Shown here piece after piece: positions 22,503 through 39,382 of a stretch of DNA of 64,000 nt. The translations under genes and the position numbers were made by a program. Numbering within the stretch: position 1 is the first letter of the stretch; every line of letters starts with the position of its first letter. The DNA is from Mercurialis annua (taxonomy: Eukaryota; Streptophyta; Magnoliopsida; Malpighiales; Euphorbiaceae), in the NCBI RefSeq assembly GCF_937616625.2, contig NC_065574.1, forward strand, positions 53,472,052 to 53,536,051. The letters are read 5' to 3'. The notes beneath the pieces are model-generated. The model was not told where the DNA came from and did no database searches. It was given only the letters and a program-made list of their open reading frames with translations.

Positions 22503-22865
22503 GGCCTAATAGTTCAAAAATATCCAAAATTTTTAATTTGGTTTATTTATAGTCCGAACTTTTAAAATCTTTGATTTTTGCTTATTTTTTATTTTTTTAT
22601 TTCACTTACATCCAATTGCTCAAATTTGAGTGGAAAGAAATTCAATATACGCTTTATATTACTTCATGTTTGGAATTTTTGATGGTAAAAAGATAAATTA
22701 GAATAATATGAAGCAATATAAATGATATTTTTTTTTCACTTTAGTTTGAGCAACTGGCTATAATTAAAACTGAAAAATAAAAATGGGCTAAAATTGAAGA
22801 TTTTGAAAATTTAGGTCATAAACAAAAAAAATCAAAAATATATGGTACTTTTTGATAATTAAGCC
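22503..22865. mobile_element. MULE-type MITE (GGCCTAATAGTTCAAAAATA termini)
   Basis: A 363-bp foldback element with termini GGCCTAATAGTTCAAAAA and the inverse of CTTTTTGATAATTAAGCC, flanked by a perfect 9-bp duplication AATTTAAAA (22494-22502, 22866-22874). The arms are diverged, with CAATTGCTCAAA near the centre. No coding capacity. Confidence 0.82.
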
Positions 22866-23559
22866 AATTTAAAATAATTCTTTTTTCTTTTCTGGAAAAT
22901 TTAAATTTTTTATATTAAAAGAGTATATCAAAACAAATAAAATTTGATTTTCAATTGTTTATTAAACTCCAACTCCTTAAATAAAATTCAGTCGGATTTA
23001 AAGTTTAGAATAAAATCAAATTCCAACATTCTAATAAGTTCCCATCTTTTTACCACTTATTTAAACTATATCTATTTTACTGAGTGATTTAATATATATT
23101 AACTTTTAATCTCTACACATTATAATGTTCTAGTATATATTAACTTCTAATCTACACTTTATAGTGCTCAATGTATATTAATTCGAGTTTTTTAACAAAT
23201 ACCTAACATGTGTTAAAATATTCTAAATTTTATTAGAGAAAAAAACAAAGTTGAAAAATAAAGCTACCAACTTTCAAATTGCACAAATAACTTATCTAAT
23301 TTAAAATATACGGTCAACTATTATCAAGAAAATCAGCTGTTATAAAAATCAAAAAGTCCTACAAAATCTCAAATTTACATATATAGAAAAAAAAATCAAA
23401 AATCTTCAAGAATCAATAATTACAATAACAATTTATTTAAATGTAATTCTATATATAACGGCAAATACACGATTCTTCAAAAACAATAACAATTTATTTA
23501 AACCAGCTGTAATTATTTCTTCAAACAAAAAACGATTTGATTTTTTTTAAAATAATAAA

Positions 23560-24110
23560 ATTTTACTAATAGTTAACTAATGGTTAACTAATATAAAAAT
23601 TAACAATTTTTTTTATAAATGCATGAATGACAATATTGAAGGTTCTGGTTTATTATGACGGAGTATGGAAGAAAGATCTTTATGTGAACATTAGGTTTAC
23701 TTTCAGTTAACTAATAGTATACTACTACTCATTAAAAAAAATCAATTTGTTTTTAATAACTTAACATTTGCTTGGAAAAAAAAAGTTAACCTGAAGTTAA
23801 CATGCAGTTAACTAGTAGGATATTAATTTATAATTCATTCTCATGTTATCTATAAATTTACTTTACTTCAAAGATTTCTTTATGTGGACATTGAGTTTAC
23901 TTTCAATTAACTAATAGTATACTACTACTCATTAAAAAACATCAAGTTATTTTTAATAACTTAACAATTGGTTGAAAAATAAAGTTAATATGAAGTTAAC
24001 ATGCAGTTAACTAGTATGATGTTATTAGTTAACTTAAAATTTATTGATAGTACACGTATAGTGCATACAATTTACACACGACATATTAAATCTAAAAAGT
24101 TGACTAACTG
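23560..24110 (+). repeat. TTAACTA-rich tandem repeats, ~195-bp unit twice
   Basis: The segments 23690-23840 and 23885-24025 match closely. Each has TTAACTAATAGTATACTACT, a TTTTTAATAACTTAACA block and GAAGTTAACATGCAGTTAAC. Flanking DNA has shorter AGTTAACTAATGG units. The wording resembles the array at 10150-11460, so this may be the remains of a related element; no terminal repeats were found. Confidence 0.7.
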
Positions 24111-25104
24111 GTAACCAAAATATAATACATGTTTGACAATAACAAATGTTTTTATAATAAAATATAGGAAAAAAGAAGACTAGCTTAAAATCAGTGACAC
24201 AATTAGAAATGTTTTCATTTAATAAAACAAAATTAAACCTAAATATTCCAATATATCAATACATCTTATCCTTAAAAAATAAAGTTGATTTAGATTTTAA
24301 CTAACTCACATGTTATAAAAATATTTATTTAATTTTTATTATTTTAATATTACACTTTATTTGATTTTTACCTAATATGAAAATCATTATTAGAAGAATA
24401 TTAATATTAGAGATTATCAGTATTTTCAAATTATTTACTATGAACATTAAAATAAATTTTTATTTTAGTTTTTGTATTATGAATTTTTTTTCGTATTTTT
24501 TATATATTTATTTTTTAATAAATTTAGTGCTTAAATAAATTATTAATATGATCTGGCATTAATACGCGTACTTACATCTAGTTTAATAATATTTTAATTG
24601 GATTTGTCTCGATTACACTTTACTTTTGTGAACAAAGAAAAGGTACTCTCACTCACTTAAGTAGACAAGTGTTAAGAATATGAATGGAACATATAATATA
24701 TGCATTAAACAAAGAGTTTGTAAAGTTGTTATACACATGGAGTCACTTGCTATAGAACCCACAAAGATTATTCATTCTATTATGATAATAGAGCTTCTCC
24801 TGAATTCTTCTTATACTGATATACACATCATTGAACTCACACTATTTTAATGATTCAAAAGAAGGTTTAGTGGTGTTCCAGATGTATGATTAATTAGATT
24901 AAAACCACGCCACCCCTTAATGATTTTGTTTGTGGTTAAACCAACATTATTTAGCTGTCAGATTCCTTAATTATGCACTTAATTTCTCTCTATATTAACC
25001 ATTTCTTCCACCTTTCACTTCCACTCACTAAACCACACTTCTAATACAATTTTCTGTTTTTTTTTTTGTTAATTAATCATCCTCATCCTAAAAAAACTGC
25101 TGAT
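24111..25104. other. Intergenic region upstream of the AG-peptide gene
   Basis: AT-rich, no gene. The last 150 bp include a CT-rich leader with TCTCTATATTAACC (about 24985), a possible initiator/TATA region for the AG-peptide. Confidence 0.45.
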
Positions 25105-25296
25105 ATGGAGAGTTGCAGAATGACCATGGTTTTCACCATTTTTGTTCTCATGGCTTTTGCTGGTTTTGGTATATCAGCTGCTGCTGTTGAAGAAGTGGGT
25201 GGAATTGCTCCGGCGCCGATGGAAAGCTCTGCGGTGGCTCTAGGAGTTCCGGCTGCAGTTGCGGCTATTGCTTCAGTGGCGGCTTGGTTCTTTTAA
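25105..25296 (+). CDS. Arabinogalactan peptide (AGP16/AGP20-like)
   Basis: A single exon codes for 63 residues. It has a signal peptide (about 1-27), a very short mature core with the APAP motif expected to be hydroxylated and glycosylated (residues 36-39), then small residues MESS followed by a hydrophobic C-terminus (AVALGVPAAVAAIASVAAWFF in two parts) that fits a GPI-anchor signal. This is the standard build of plant AG-peptides, which are displayed on the outer face of the plasma membrane. The ATG at 25105 is preferred over the upstream in-frame codon at 25066 because it begins the signal peptide; a second Met at residue 7 is also possible. The gene stands alone in AT-rich DNA. Confidence 0.85.
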   Translation: MESCRMTMVFTIFVLMAFAGFGISAAAVEEVGGIAPAPMESSAVALGVPAAVAAIASVAAWFF

Positions 25297-25826
25297 ATTT
25301 GATGAACATTTTATTGTTTTTTGGTTTGTTTATTATGAAATGCTGAATTCTTTATTGTTCAGTTCATTGTGTTTATGCTTAAACAAAATACTGTTTCCTT
25401 AAGCAATTACATGAACAACTATCTATCTATTAATCATCTGAGTAGCTTTAACGCTTTCATTCAATCAGCATTTCTCATTTCGAAAATGTGTTGGAAATTA
25501 GCGTTTCTGAGAAAAACTTTATTTTTAACATAAAAGTATGTTAAAATAATACTGCCATATCCGTATCTAAGTGTCCCGTTTCCGTGCTACATAGTCCATC
25601 ATTTTTTTGTGTATGTGAAAATAATGAAACTATAAAATCAGTACAACAATTACATGCTCTTATTCTAGACTATGAAAGCTCGGAAATGAAACTGAACGCT
25701 GAATCTCTTAACTCCATAAGTTTTTGTGCTATCATAATACGTACTGAATAAAGGAACCAAGTGACCAGCAAGATAAAGCCATCCAAGAATGAGAAACTTA
25801 CTCCGTGTCTACGCAAAAGTTCTGTT
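25297..25826. other. Convergent 3' regions of the AG-peptide and At2g34460-like genes
   Basis: Presumed 3' untranslated regions of two convergent genes. A 77-codon minus-strand frame at 25670-25903 partly overlaps the last exon of the At2g34460-like gene in another frame and is not a gene. Confidence 0.5.
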
Positions 25827-27608
25827 TCACTTCTGCTTGATGGAAGCAAAAAGATCCTTGTACGTGCGCTTCGGAGCATCAGCTCGAGAGACAATTTCGA
25901 CAACTTTGTAAAATGATTCTGGATGGACTAATGACTCAACAGCAACTTCTGCAACCAAATCTCTCGATATAGAACCTTCGTAAAGAGTATCCTGCAATTT
26001 AAATTCTGTTAAAACACCTTAATGAGGAAGCAAAAAAGAATATCTGAATCGGTTCGGATAAATCTTAATACCTCTGGTTCCATAACAACATTTCCAGATG
26101 GGGGATCATTTTTCAACCCACCGGGTCTAATAATTGTGTAGTTAATACCGGACTTTCGGATATAATGCTCTGCCTGAAGCTTAGCAATTAAGGTCAGTCC
26201 AAACACATTCAGAAAGATGTAAGCTGGATTGAATATCTGACCCATTGCTGCACCATTTACTAAAATTGAGCTGATGAGAATGAATCTGTTTACACCCTTT
26301 TTACGACAAGCGTCCACGAGGTTTACAGTTCCAAAATTATCAACCTACAATAATGTAACTTCATAAAATCAATTACGTATTCAACCATTTTGGATTATAG
26401 ATTTTCTACTACGCACATAGCTTCAGTGATTAACCTTCATATGTTCATTCGAATATTCGAACATTCGAACATTTTAAAGACATTTCTTGAAACACTAACC
26501 CTATCATGTTGAGCATGAGTGAGAAATTAATCTACACCGTTATGAACGATGTAGATCGTAAACATGACCTCCTCAAGTTCAAAGGGAATCCCAATCTTGA
26601 GTGATAACTAGGCTTTTACATATTTGAATTTAAAAGGCTTTAAAAATAGACAAAAAAAGGGTCATCACCAATCCCTAAATTTGAGCATTAGAGTTAATTA
26701 ACGCATATTTAGCCATTTTAATCAATAAAGGACAGCGCTCTCCATCTTTATATTAATTAGGGGTAACGTTCTCTATTTTTAGATCAATTAAAAAAAAAAA
26801 AAACTCCCAAAGTGGGTCATCGCCGTTATTGAACTCGAAACTATTTAACAATTAATCAACATGACTTGAATAAGAATTAAGCAAGAACATCTACACAAAA
26901 ATTCAAACAAAATAAAAGTACCTTCCATGGAGTAAACAAGTCCCAGCCAGGCCTAAACCCAGTGGCACATATTACAGCCTCAGAATCATCTCCTATTGCA
27001 TCACCTAACTTAGCAGATCCCTCAGTTACATCAAATTTCACCTGCCAAAAACAAACCAAAAATCACTTAAAAAAAACACACAAAAAAAAAACTAAAAAAC
27101 AAATGAATTAAAAAACAAAAAAAATTAGAAATACTAACAAACTGAAGAGATGGATTATCTTTAGAAAATCCAGCTTTAGCTTTTTCTAAATCTCTAACGC
27201 CAGCCTTCACCTCAAACCCCTTAGCCAGTAGCTGCTCCACAATTCTTTTACCAGTACTTCCAGTTGCTCCAGCAACAAATATTTTCTTCTTGGAATTATT
27301 ATTATTATTATTATTATCGTCCACTTTTACTTCTGTAATTCCTTCATTAACTGCCATTATCTTAACAACACAAAAAAAAAGAATACTCAGGCATAAATGG
27401 CAATAAAAAGCACTCATGATTAAAATATAAATTGAACAGTATAAAAATTAATTACCTTAGAAGTGGATTTGGGTTTAGTAGTGGAAGAGATGGAAGAAAT
27501 GGGTAAAATGTTAATGTTGGAGAAAGAAATTAGATGGGAATGGGTTTTTAAAGAGTGAAAATGAAGAGGGTTACTTAAGAAGGAAGGAATTGAAATAGAA
27601 GTGGCCAT
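25827..27608 (-). CDS. Plastid NAD(P)-binding Rossmann-fold protein, At2g34460-like
   Basis: Five exons (27456-27608, 27139-27360, 26922-27041, 26072-26344, 25827-25991) join in phase to give 310 residues. The Ser/Thr-rich N-terminus (1-51) looks like a plastid transit peptide. A Rossmann nucleotide-binding motif GATGSTG lies at 82-88. Further on are DNFGTVNLVDACRKKGVNRFILISS and TIIRPGGL (each part of the conserved atypical SDR fold), and the protein ends FASIKQK. It closely follows the Arabidopsis At2g34460 product and is related to the Tic62-type atypical short-chain dehydrogenases; a substrate is not known to me. Exon 2 has an AAT repeat that codes for seven Asn (67-73) just before the domain. 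The first in-frame Met is used. Confidence 0.92.
27297..27317 (-). repeat. Coding AAT trinucleotide repeat (poly-Asn)
   Basis: Seven AAT codons in a row on the minus strand lie inside exon 2 of the At2g34460-like gene and encode Asn 67-73. This places a flexible, potentially length-variable linker between the transit peptide and the Rossmann domain. Confidence 0.9.
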
Positions 27609-28333
27609 TGATTTAACTGAATTTCAAGTGTGTTTTGAACTCTGCTTTTCTTGAAATTACGATTGAACAATCCCCGCCACTCAAATTATTTGTTTCTTTC
27701 TAGTTTTCACACCACCACGTGGCCTACTGCTTGCTTCCAGATGCTTCCGATTCTGTAAAAGCTTTATTTTTGCTCTTACTAATTTGGTTTAATCTAATTT
27801 TCTTAAGCAATTCAGTAATAACAAATTTTAACGTGGTGAGGATTTCAGTTAAAAAATAATATAATCAGCAGCACCTTTAAATACAAGGAGATTCACAAAA
27901 GGATACACTAAAATATCATAATTAATCTCTTTTTTGTCATCCATCCTGATAGATGGCCCTGACAATGACAAATAAGGAAAGCAAAATGTATGTCCTAATT
28001 TTCTCAGAATGCCGACGTGCGAATTCTGCAATTTTAACTTCTGCTTTGGACACTTTGAACAATCAGATTTGAAATATGCAGCTCTATGTATATTCCGTTC
28101 GGCACTCCCAGGCAACTGCTTTGCTTACTGATTCCAATGTCCCTGAATTCATTTCCAAGGGTAAATCATGTTATGCTAGAAAATAGAATTAACGGTTTTA
28201 CAAAAGTAAAAGATCGAGCAGAATTATCGCAAGAACAGCTTTTATGACGGAGGACTAGACATGGTTCACAAATGTTTGAAGAAACAATAGTAACATGAAC
28301 TTGCCTGCACTTTGTTGTTGAGGTTCTCATCAT
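27609..28333. other. Region between MCM3 3' end and the At2g34460-like 5' end
   Basis: Holds the promoter of the At2g34460-like gene and the 3' region of MCM3, both on the minus strand. No other gene; an 88-codon frame (27849-28115) is not recognisable. Confidence 0.5.
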
Positions 28334-33619
<5,286 letters not shown>

Positions 33620-33704
33620 TTCCAAGCTCCGACTACCGCCGACGGGACTGAGTTTCTGACCGTTGAAAGCAGAATAGAGAAAAAAAGCTCAAAATTATGA
33701 CTGG

Positions 33705-33714
33705 TTTTCGCGCC
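33705..33714 (+). promoter_or_regulatory. E2F-type site in MCM3 promoter (proximal)
   Basis: TTTTCGCGCC matches the palindromic E2F core TTTSGCGC closely and starts 86 bp upstream of the MCM3 start codon. E2F control of MCM genes is well established in plants and animals; activity of this copy is inferred. Confidence 0.7.
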
Positions 33715-33745
33715 CTAGTGTAGAAGAAAGAACCAGGAGTGTTGT

Positions 33746-33758
33746 TTTAGCGGGAAGG
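33746..33758 (+). promoter_or_regulatory. E2F-type site in MCM3 promoter (middle)
   Basis: TTTAGCGGGAAGG has the GCGGGAA core of E2F sites. It is a slightly weaker match than its neighbours and lies about 130 bp upstream of the MCM3 ATG. Confidence 0.55.
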
Positions 33759-33768
33759 AGCTGCCTTA

Positions 33769-33780
33769 TTTGGCGGGAAA
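33769..33780 (+). promoter_or_regulatory. E2F-type site in MCM3 promoter (distal)
   Basis: TTTGGCGGGAAA is a textbook E2F consensus (TTTSGCGGGAAA) about 150 bp upstream of the MCM3 ATG and 80 bp from a MITE that ends the native upstream region. Confidence 0.8.
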
Positions 33781-33859
33781 CTAACGGGCTATTTCGATAG
33801 TCCGTAGCTCGTGGGCCTCCATTTCAAAGCCCATGGACTTTTATTATCAATTTTTTCAT

Positions 33860-34522
33860 GGGTGATTTACAAAAATACCTAAAAACTATAAATATTTGTT
33901 ATCAAAATCTGAAAATTTATTAACGTACCTAAAATTTTAAATATTTATTTTTTTACTCCGCATTTTATTTTTTTATTCCGCAGTTGCAAACAGTTGTAAA
34001 CAGTTTTAAAAAGCACAATTTGAAACTGTTTTATAAAACGTTTCAAATACAGTTTTTAATAGAGTTTCAACGACAGTTTCTAATTGAGTTTCAAACGGTT
34101 TATAAATATTTCTTAAAAAATAAGTTGAAACTATTTTACAAAACGTGTCAAATACAATTTCTAATAGTTTCAAACGGTTTCAAAAAATAAAATAAAATTT
34201 GAATCTTTATACACCGTTTCAAAGACGGTTTCTAATTGGGTTTTAAACGGTTTATAACCGTTTCTTAAAAAAATAATTTGAAACCGTTTTAAAAAACAGT
34301 TTCAATTTCAGTTTCAAAAGATTTCAATTTTTTTTAAAGTAGACATCTTTGAAACCGTTTATAATACAGTTTCAAACAGTTTAAAAAAAACGGAGTATTT
34401 TTACAAAAAAATTCAGAGTAAAAAAATAAATTTTCGAAAAAAAGGTAAAAAAATAATTTTTCAAAAAAGCGGAGTATCTTTGCAAATATTTTTTAAAAAG
34501 GAGTATTTTGTGCAAATTCCTC
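33860..34522. mobile_element. MULE-type MITE with GTTTCAAACGGTTT array
   Basis: A 663-bp element. The left end GGGTGATTTACAAAAATACC and the complement of the right end (GAGGAATTTGCACAAAATAC) are imperfect inverted copies. A perfect 9-bp duplication TTTTTTCAT flanks it (33851-33859, 34523-34531). The middle (33980-34390) is a degenerate tandem array of GTTTCAAACGGTTTATAA-like units. It lies 241 bp upstream of the MCM3 start codon, just beyond the E2F sites. Confidence 0.82.
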
Positions 34523-34531
34523 TTTTTTCAT

Positions 34532-35389
34532 TTTATTACTAGAAAACTGCAATTTGTATTTTTTTTATTATAGGTTATTTTGAACGGATTTCAATTATAA
34601 GACAACATTTAAATTCAGACTAATCTTACTTCGAACTCTGTAGATTTTATCCACTTTGTCATGATAAGCTCAGTTTAACTAAAAAACATCATTTCATAAA
34701 ATAAAATAAAAACTAAAAAATATTTAATGTTATTACATTTTTCTATAAAAATGCAAAAATCCATTTTCCTCGTGCTGAATGTGACTCATAATTTATTTAT
34801 TTTTAATAATAATTAGGGAGGGGGAATGAGGCTCGGACTCGAGATCTCTTACTAAGATGTCTGTGGTAATAACTGTGGCTATTACCGGTGTGCTACAAGA
34901 GCACGGGCATATCATAAATTTATTTTGCTCAACGAGGTACCTGATAAAATTCTCGATACACAAATGTTAATTCTAATATGCTGCCCGTGCTCAACAGAAT
35001 AGCAAAAATGGGTTTGAAGAGCTGTAGCAAAAGAACTAAAGGATGGTAACTACACAATTCCAAAAATGCTTCATAATTGCTTGCATCCACTACATAAATT
35101 AAATTTAACCTGAAGAAATAAGGTGACCATACAACTAAATTTCCGAAAAAAGTGACAATTAAGATGCAACTAAAATAAAATAACAAAAGAACCTTTTTTA
35201 ACTTAGAGTTCATATCGAAATTATTGTCAAATGACAACTACAAATCGAAATGACTACCCGCAGCTCAAGTAACAAAGATGAAGCAGCCTCTATGACTCGT
35301 CTATAAGCAACTGTCGAGAAATTCAGACCATAAAAATTGCATCCGTAGCCTGAATGCTGATAGAATAAACTCGACAAGCCATTAGATGC
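34532..35389. other. Region between KASI 3' end and the MCM3 upstream MITE
   Basis: Includes the KASI 3' untranslated region next to 35389. A stretch at 34815-34915 (GGGGGAATGAGGCTCGGACT..GTGTGCTACAAGAGCACGGG) looks like a retroelement remnant of unknown family. Confidence 0.4.
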
Positions 35390-38300
35390 TCAGGGCTTAA
35401 ACGCAGAAAAGGCCACCACCGAGTTGTGTCCACCAAATCCAAAGGAATTTGAGATAGCTGAAAAGACCCACAGTCGAAATTAATATAAATTCAGATTCTT
35501 GATTGATCCAATCGGAAAGCATACATCTTGTTGAAGAGTTTTAAGAATCTTACCAACACTCACTTCATGCTGTTGCTTTTTATTTGCGACAGTGTCAAAA
35601 TCAACTGCTGGCTCAGGATTCTGCAGGCAAGGAAAACATATATCAAGCAGTCGCAGATTTATCGTAAGATAATCCCGTCCATTAAGAAAAAAAAAAGATG
35701 ATTAAAAACACGACAATTACAACAAGAAAAAAAGAAGATTCAACTCGTACAAATTGGTTAATGGAAGGATGCAACCATCCTGTGTTTATCGCTTTGACAC
35801 AGGCAATTGCTTCCAGACCTCCAGCAGCACCAAGGCAATGTCCGATCATTGACTGCAAAACATAAAGAATGAAAAAACAAACGGCAGAAAATTAAGCACG
35901 GAATCGTGAAAGATCAACACCACAGCCTTCTGAGAGCTCAAACTCAGGTAAGAAAGAAAAATATATCTGATGATTCACCACATACGAAAATTACCTTGGT
36001 TGCATTTATTTTGATCCCAGAAGTATTCTTGAATACTTTTTTAATAGCATTTATCTCAGCTAGGTCACCAGCAAGTGTCGAAGTTGCGTGTGCATTAATG
36101 TAGTTAACCTGCAAACGAGACAGCATTAGTTTACTTTGTAAAAACTATGTTATTCAGGGAAATCATAACAATATTGACACAAGGCAACTTGGAAAAAGGT
36201 AATTGCAGCCTAAGTACCATTTTATGTTCCAACCCGTCATGAACCCCACAAACTGAGAAAGGATATTATAGTTGGGACCCCTTTCTCAAATTTATACTTT
36301 TATATTTGAAAAAGAAGTATTGACTGAGATGTTGAAGGCAGACTTTAGACAAATTTACGAGGTAACAATTGTTGTTCAAGTTTTAATTCATTTTATGAAT
36401 AAACTTTACTTAAATCGTATAGCTAGTCAAGGAACATCTAAAAGTGAACCAAAGTCCTTCCATCGACATAAATATAAAAAACCGACTGTTGCTTTCCTTC
36501 CGGTGTAAATATATTTCAACCATAAACTAATATATGAGCAACTTTAAGGAATAGGGCATGTATTTTTTCTTCTGGAAAGTGCTTCATCTCATATAGACGG
36601 CAAGTTTTAGTCGAATGTGACTCGGTCTTAATGACAGATCACATTAGACTTTGGCGTGATGGGAATGATTATTTGCATTTACTGACTCTCTCTTAAAAAC
36701 AAAGTACTACAGATAAATGCCTCAGCAATACTTGTAACCGCAACACAGCCATTATATGTTCGCTTGTGATCATACTAATACTAAAAGCATCCATCTTGTC
36801 ACCTCCAATTTAAACCCAATGCAGCATGTCATGAAGCTAGAGCATAATCATTTGATAGAGACTACCAATCAGGTACAACAAGAAAATGCGGCTCACGTGA
36901 TCTGAATTCCATCAATGCAGGCCACTGTCATAAAATAATATCAAGTCTTTAGAAAATTAAGTAAATACCTCCTCAGGTGACACACCAGCATCTTCAAGAC
37001 TTCTCTCAATGCATGTAGATACCCCAAGTCCATCAGCTCTCGGATCAGTCATGTGATGAGCATCACAGTTAACAGCACCTCCCAAATACTCAGCAATAAT
37101 TGGTGCACCCCTTTTCATTGCATGTTCTAAACTCTCCATCACCTGCCAGAAAGATGACAAACTCAGTTAAATAAGCTTTATTTTATCAACATGTCTACCT
37201 ACAGTACGGGAATGCATGCAGAAGTCATATAATTACTGACCAAAATTTAGGACCAATGTACTAAAACAGGTCAGTGGTAAAGAAAATAGAAAAATCTGTC
37301 CTTTTCATATAGGGTTGAAAGTGCAAGCTTCAATTGCACATAATTTACCGTCGTAAAAGCAATACAAACGAGCTTACCAAGACTCCTGCACCTTCACCCA
37401 TAACAAAGCCATCTCGAGCTTTGTCCCACGGCCTTGAAGCAGTTTGAGGATCATCATTCCTCTGTGATAAGGCTCTACATGCTACAAAACCTCCCAAACC
37501 GATCGGAATGATGGCAGCTTCAGTTCCACCAGCAATCATCATTTCAGCCTCACCTCGACGAATGTGATTGGCAGCAGCATAGAAGCAATAATTAGAAGTA
37601 GCACAAGCTGTCGAAATTGAATAATTTGGACCCATGAGGCCAAGGTCAATAGCTAGCAAGGCAGACCCCATGTTAGTTATAGCATAAGGAATAAAAAATG
37701 GAGTAATTTTCCTATGTCCTTTCTCAATTAGAGCCTGAACACCATCTGAAAAGACTGTAAGACCACCCATCCCTGTTCCGACTAGTACACCAGCCCGCTG
37801 TTTATCAATCTGCAATCACATAAACATAAACCAGTAAGCAACCAAGACATCTATCTATCAGAACCTTTTTTCCAATATCAGCCAAAATATTCAATTCAAG
37901 AGAACAAGTCACAAACTTTATTAGATCATCCAGATAGAAACAAAATTGCATCATCATCTCACATTCACATGCATTTTACTAGTCTTTCTACAATCACATG
38001 AAAACTTAACAACAAAAATGGAGCAGAACTAACTTCAAAGCATAAGAAATCAAAACAAATGTACTAAGCTAAAAGTTTTGAAATGGTGGATGAAAGAAAA
38101 TCTAAATAACACGGACACTTCATTCAATCAACATGTACCGTTTCGTCCGCGTTCGTGCTACCTAGAAGAAAATAAATCACGCGTGTATGCTTGAAGCATG
38201 TAGCCATGGTGAATTCAGAACTGATATTCAGAGTACTTGCTCCAAAATTGGATCAATTCCAGGCAACTTAGCCTTAAGAGTAACTCAAAAATGCAAAGCA

Positions 38301-39056
38301 TAAGATTCAAATCTTAAAAAAACAAAAAAATACATGACATAAACTCAATAAACTATAAACCATTCATGACAACCACAATTTTGTCCTGCCTGTTCAGCAT
38401 TACTATCCTAAATGTCCCAAGTCCCAACTTTATTAAAAAAAATCTAGTTAACAATAACAAATTACAAATCTTTCAATTAGATCCAAAACCAAAAACCAAA
38501 TGGGTTTATCAATCAAAACAACTTAAAACAAAATTAAGATCCAAAATCCAAACTTTAAAAACACAATAAATATCCAAAAAAATCCAAAAACTTTAAAGAA
38601 ACAAACCTTAGACAACTTCTCACCACCAAGATCAGCAGATTCAAGAGCTTTTTTACCAGCAACAATGCAATACCTTAAACAATCATCCAGCCTCCTATCG
38701 TTTTTCCCATCAATATAACCCTCAGAACTAAACCCTCTGATCTGCCCCCCGAATCGCGTCGGAAACTTCGACGCATCAAATCTATCAATCAGCCCAATCC
38801 CACTCTCTCCGGCCAGTAATTTATCGTAGTAAACATCCACATCGTTCCCAAACACAGATACCAATCCCATTCCGGTGATTACCACTCGTTTTTTCGGGTC
38901 CTTTTCTCGCTTCGGAGCTGAAATTGGCGTGTTCGTCGTTGTTGAGGCAGTGATGAAGGAGACCTTTCTGATTGGGCGTTTAGCTGCATTGTTGGTGGTT
39001 TTTTGGAGGGGGGTTAGTGGGGATGGGCGGAGAGAAGCGGATTGTAGGGCTTGCAT
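35390..39056 (-). CDS. KAS1: 3-oxoacyl-[acyl-carrier-protein] synthase I, plastid (KASI)
   Basis: Seven exons (38607-39056, 37378-37809, 36969-37142, 35995-36108, 35751-35852, 35554-35620, 35390-35457) give 468 residues; Arabidopsis KASI has 473. It condenses malonyl-ACP with acyl-ACP to extend chains up to C16 in plastid fatty-acid synthesis. A Ser/Thr-rich transit peptide (1-50) precedes the VVITGMG start of the thiolase fold. The catalytic Cys is C219 in STACATSN, and the two His are H359 (NAHATST) and H395 (MIGHCLG). The C-terminus GFGGHNSVVAFSAFKP is the typical KASI ending. The start MQALQS is used because it is conserved in the family; the frame is also open 36 codons further, to an ATG at 39164. 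Introns 1 and 3 are about 0.8 kb each. KASI lies upstream of MCM3 on the same strand. Confidence 0.97.
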
Positions 39057-39382
39057 TGTGATTGTCACGGCGGTTGTGGTGGCGGTGGTGGTGGAGATGG
39101 GGAAGTGGTGGAGGCGATAACTACTAGGAATTGTGTGAGAAAATATAGAGCGATGAAATAGCACTGGGTTTTAGCTAAGCTACTCTCAGCTAACTTCTGC
39201 CACGTTGGCGGGGTGTAATGATGTGGCGGCCTTGGTTTTTCAGTTTGTTTGTGGACTGCTGTAGTCTATTGTCGTTTTCTGGGTTTTTAGTCTTGTTACT
39301 ATTGTCGTTTAAGTGACCCCGTAATCTGCAATTAAGTCGATTTTCTAAAATAAAATAGAATTCTTAACCGTCTTTTTTTTAT

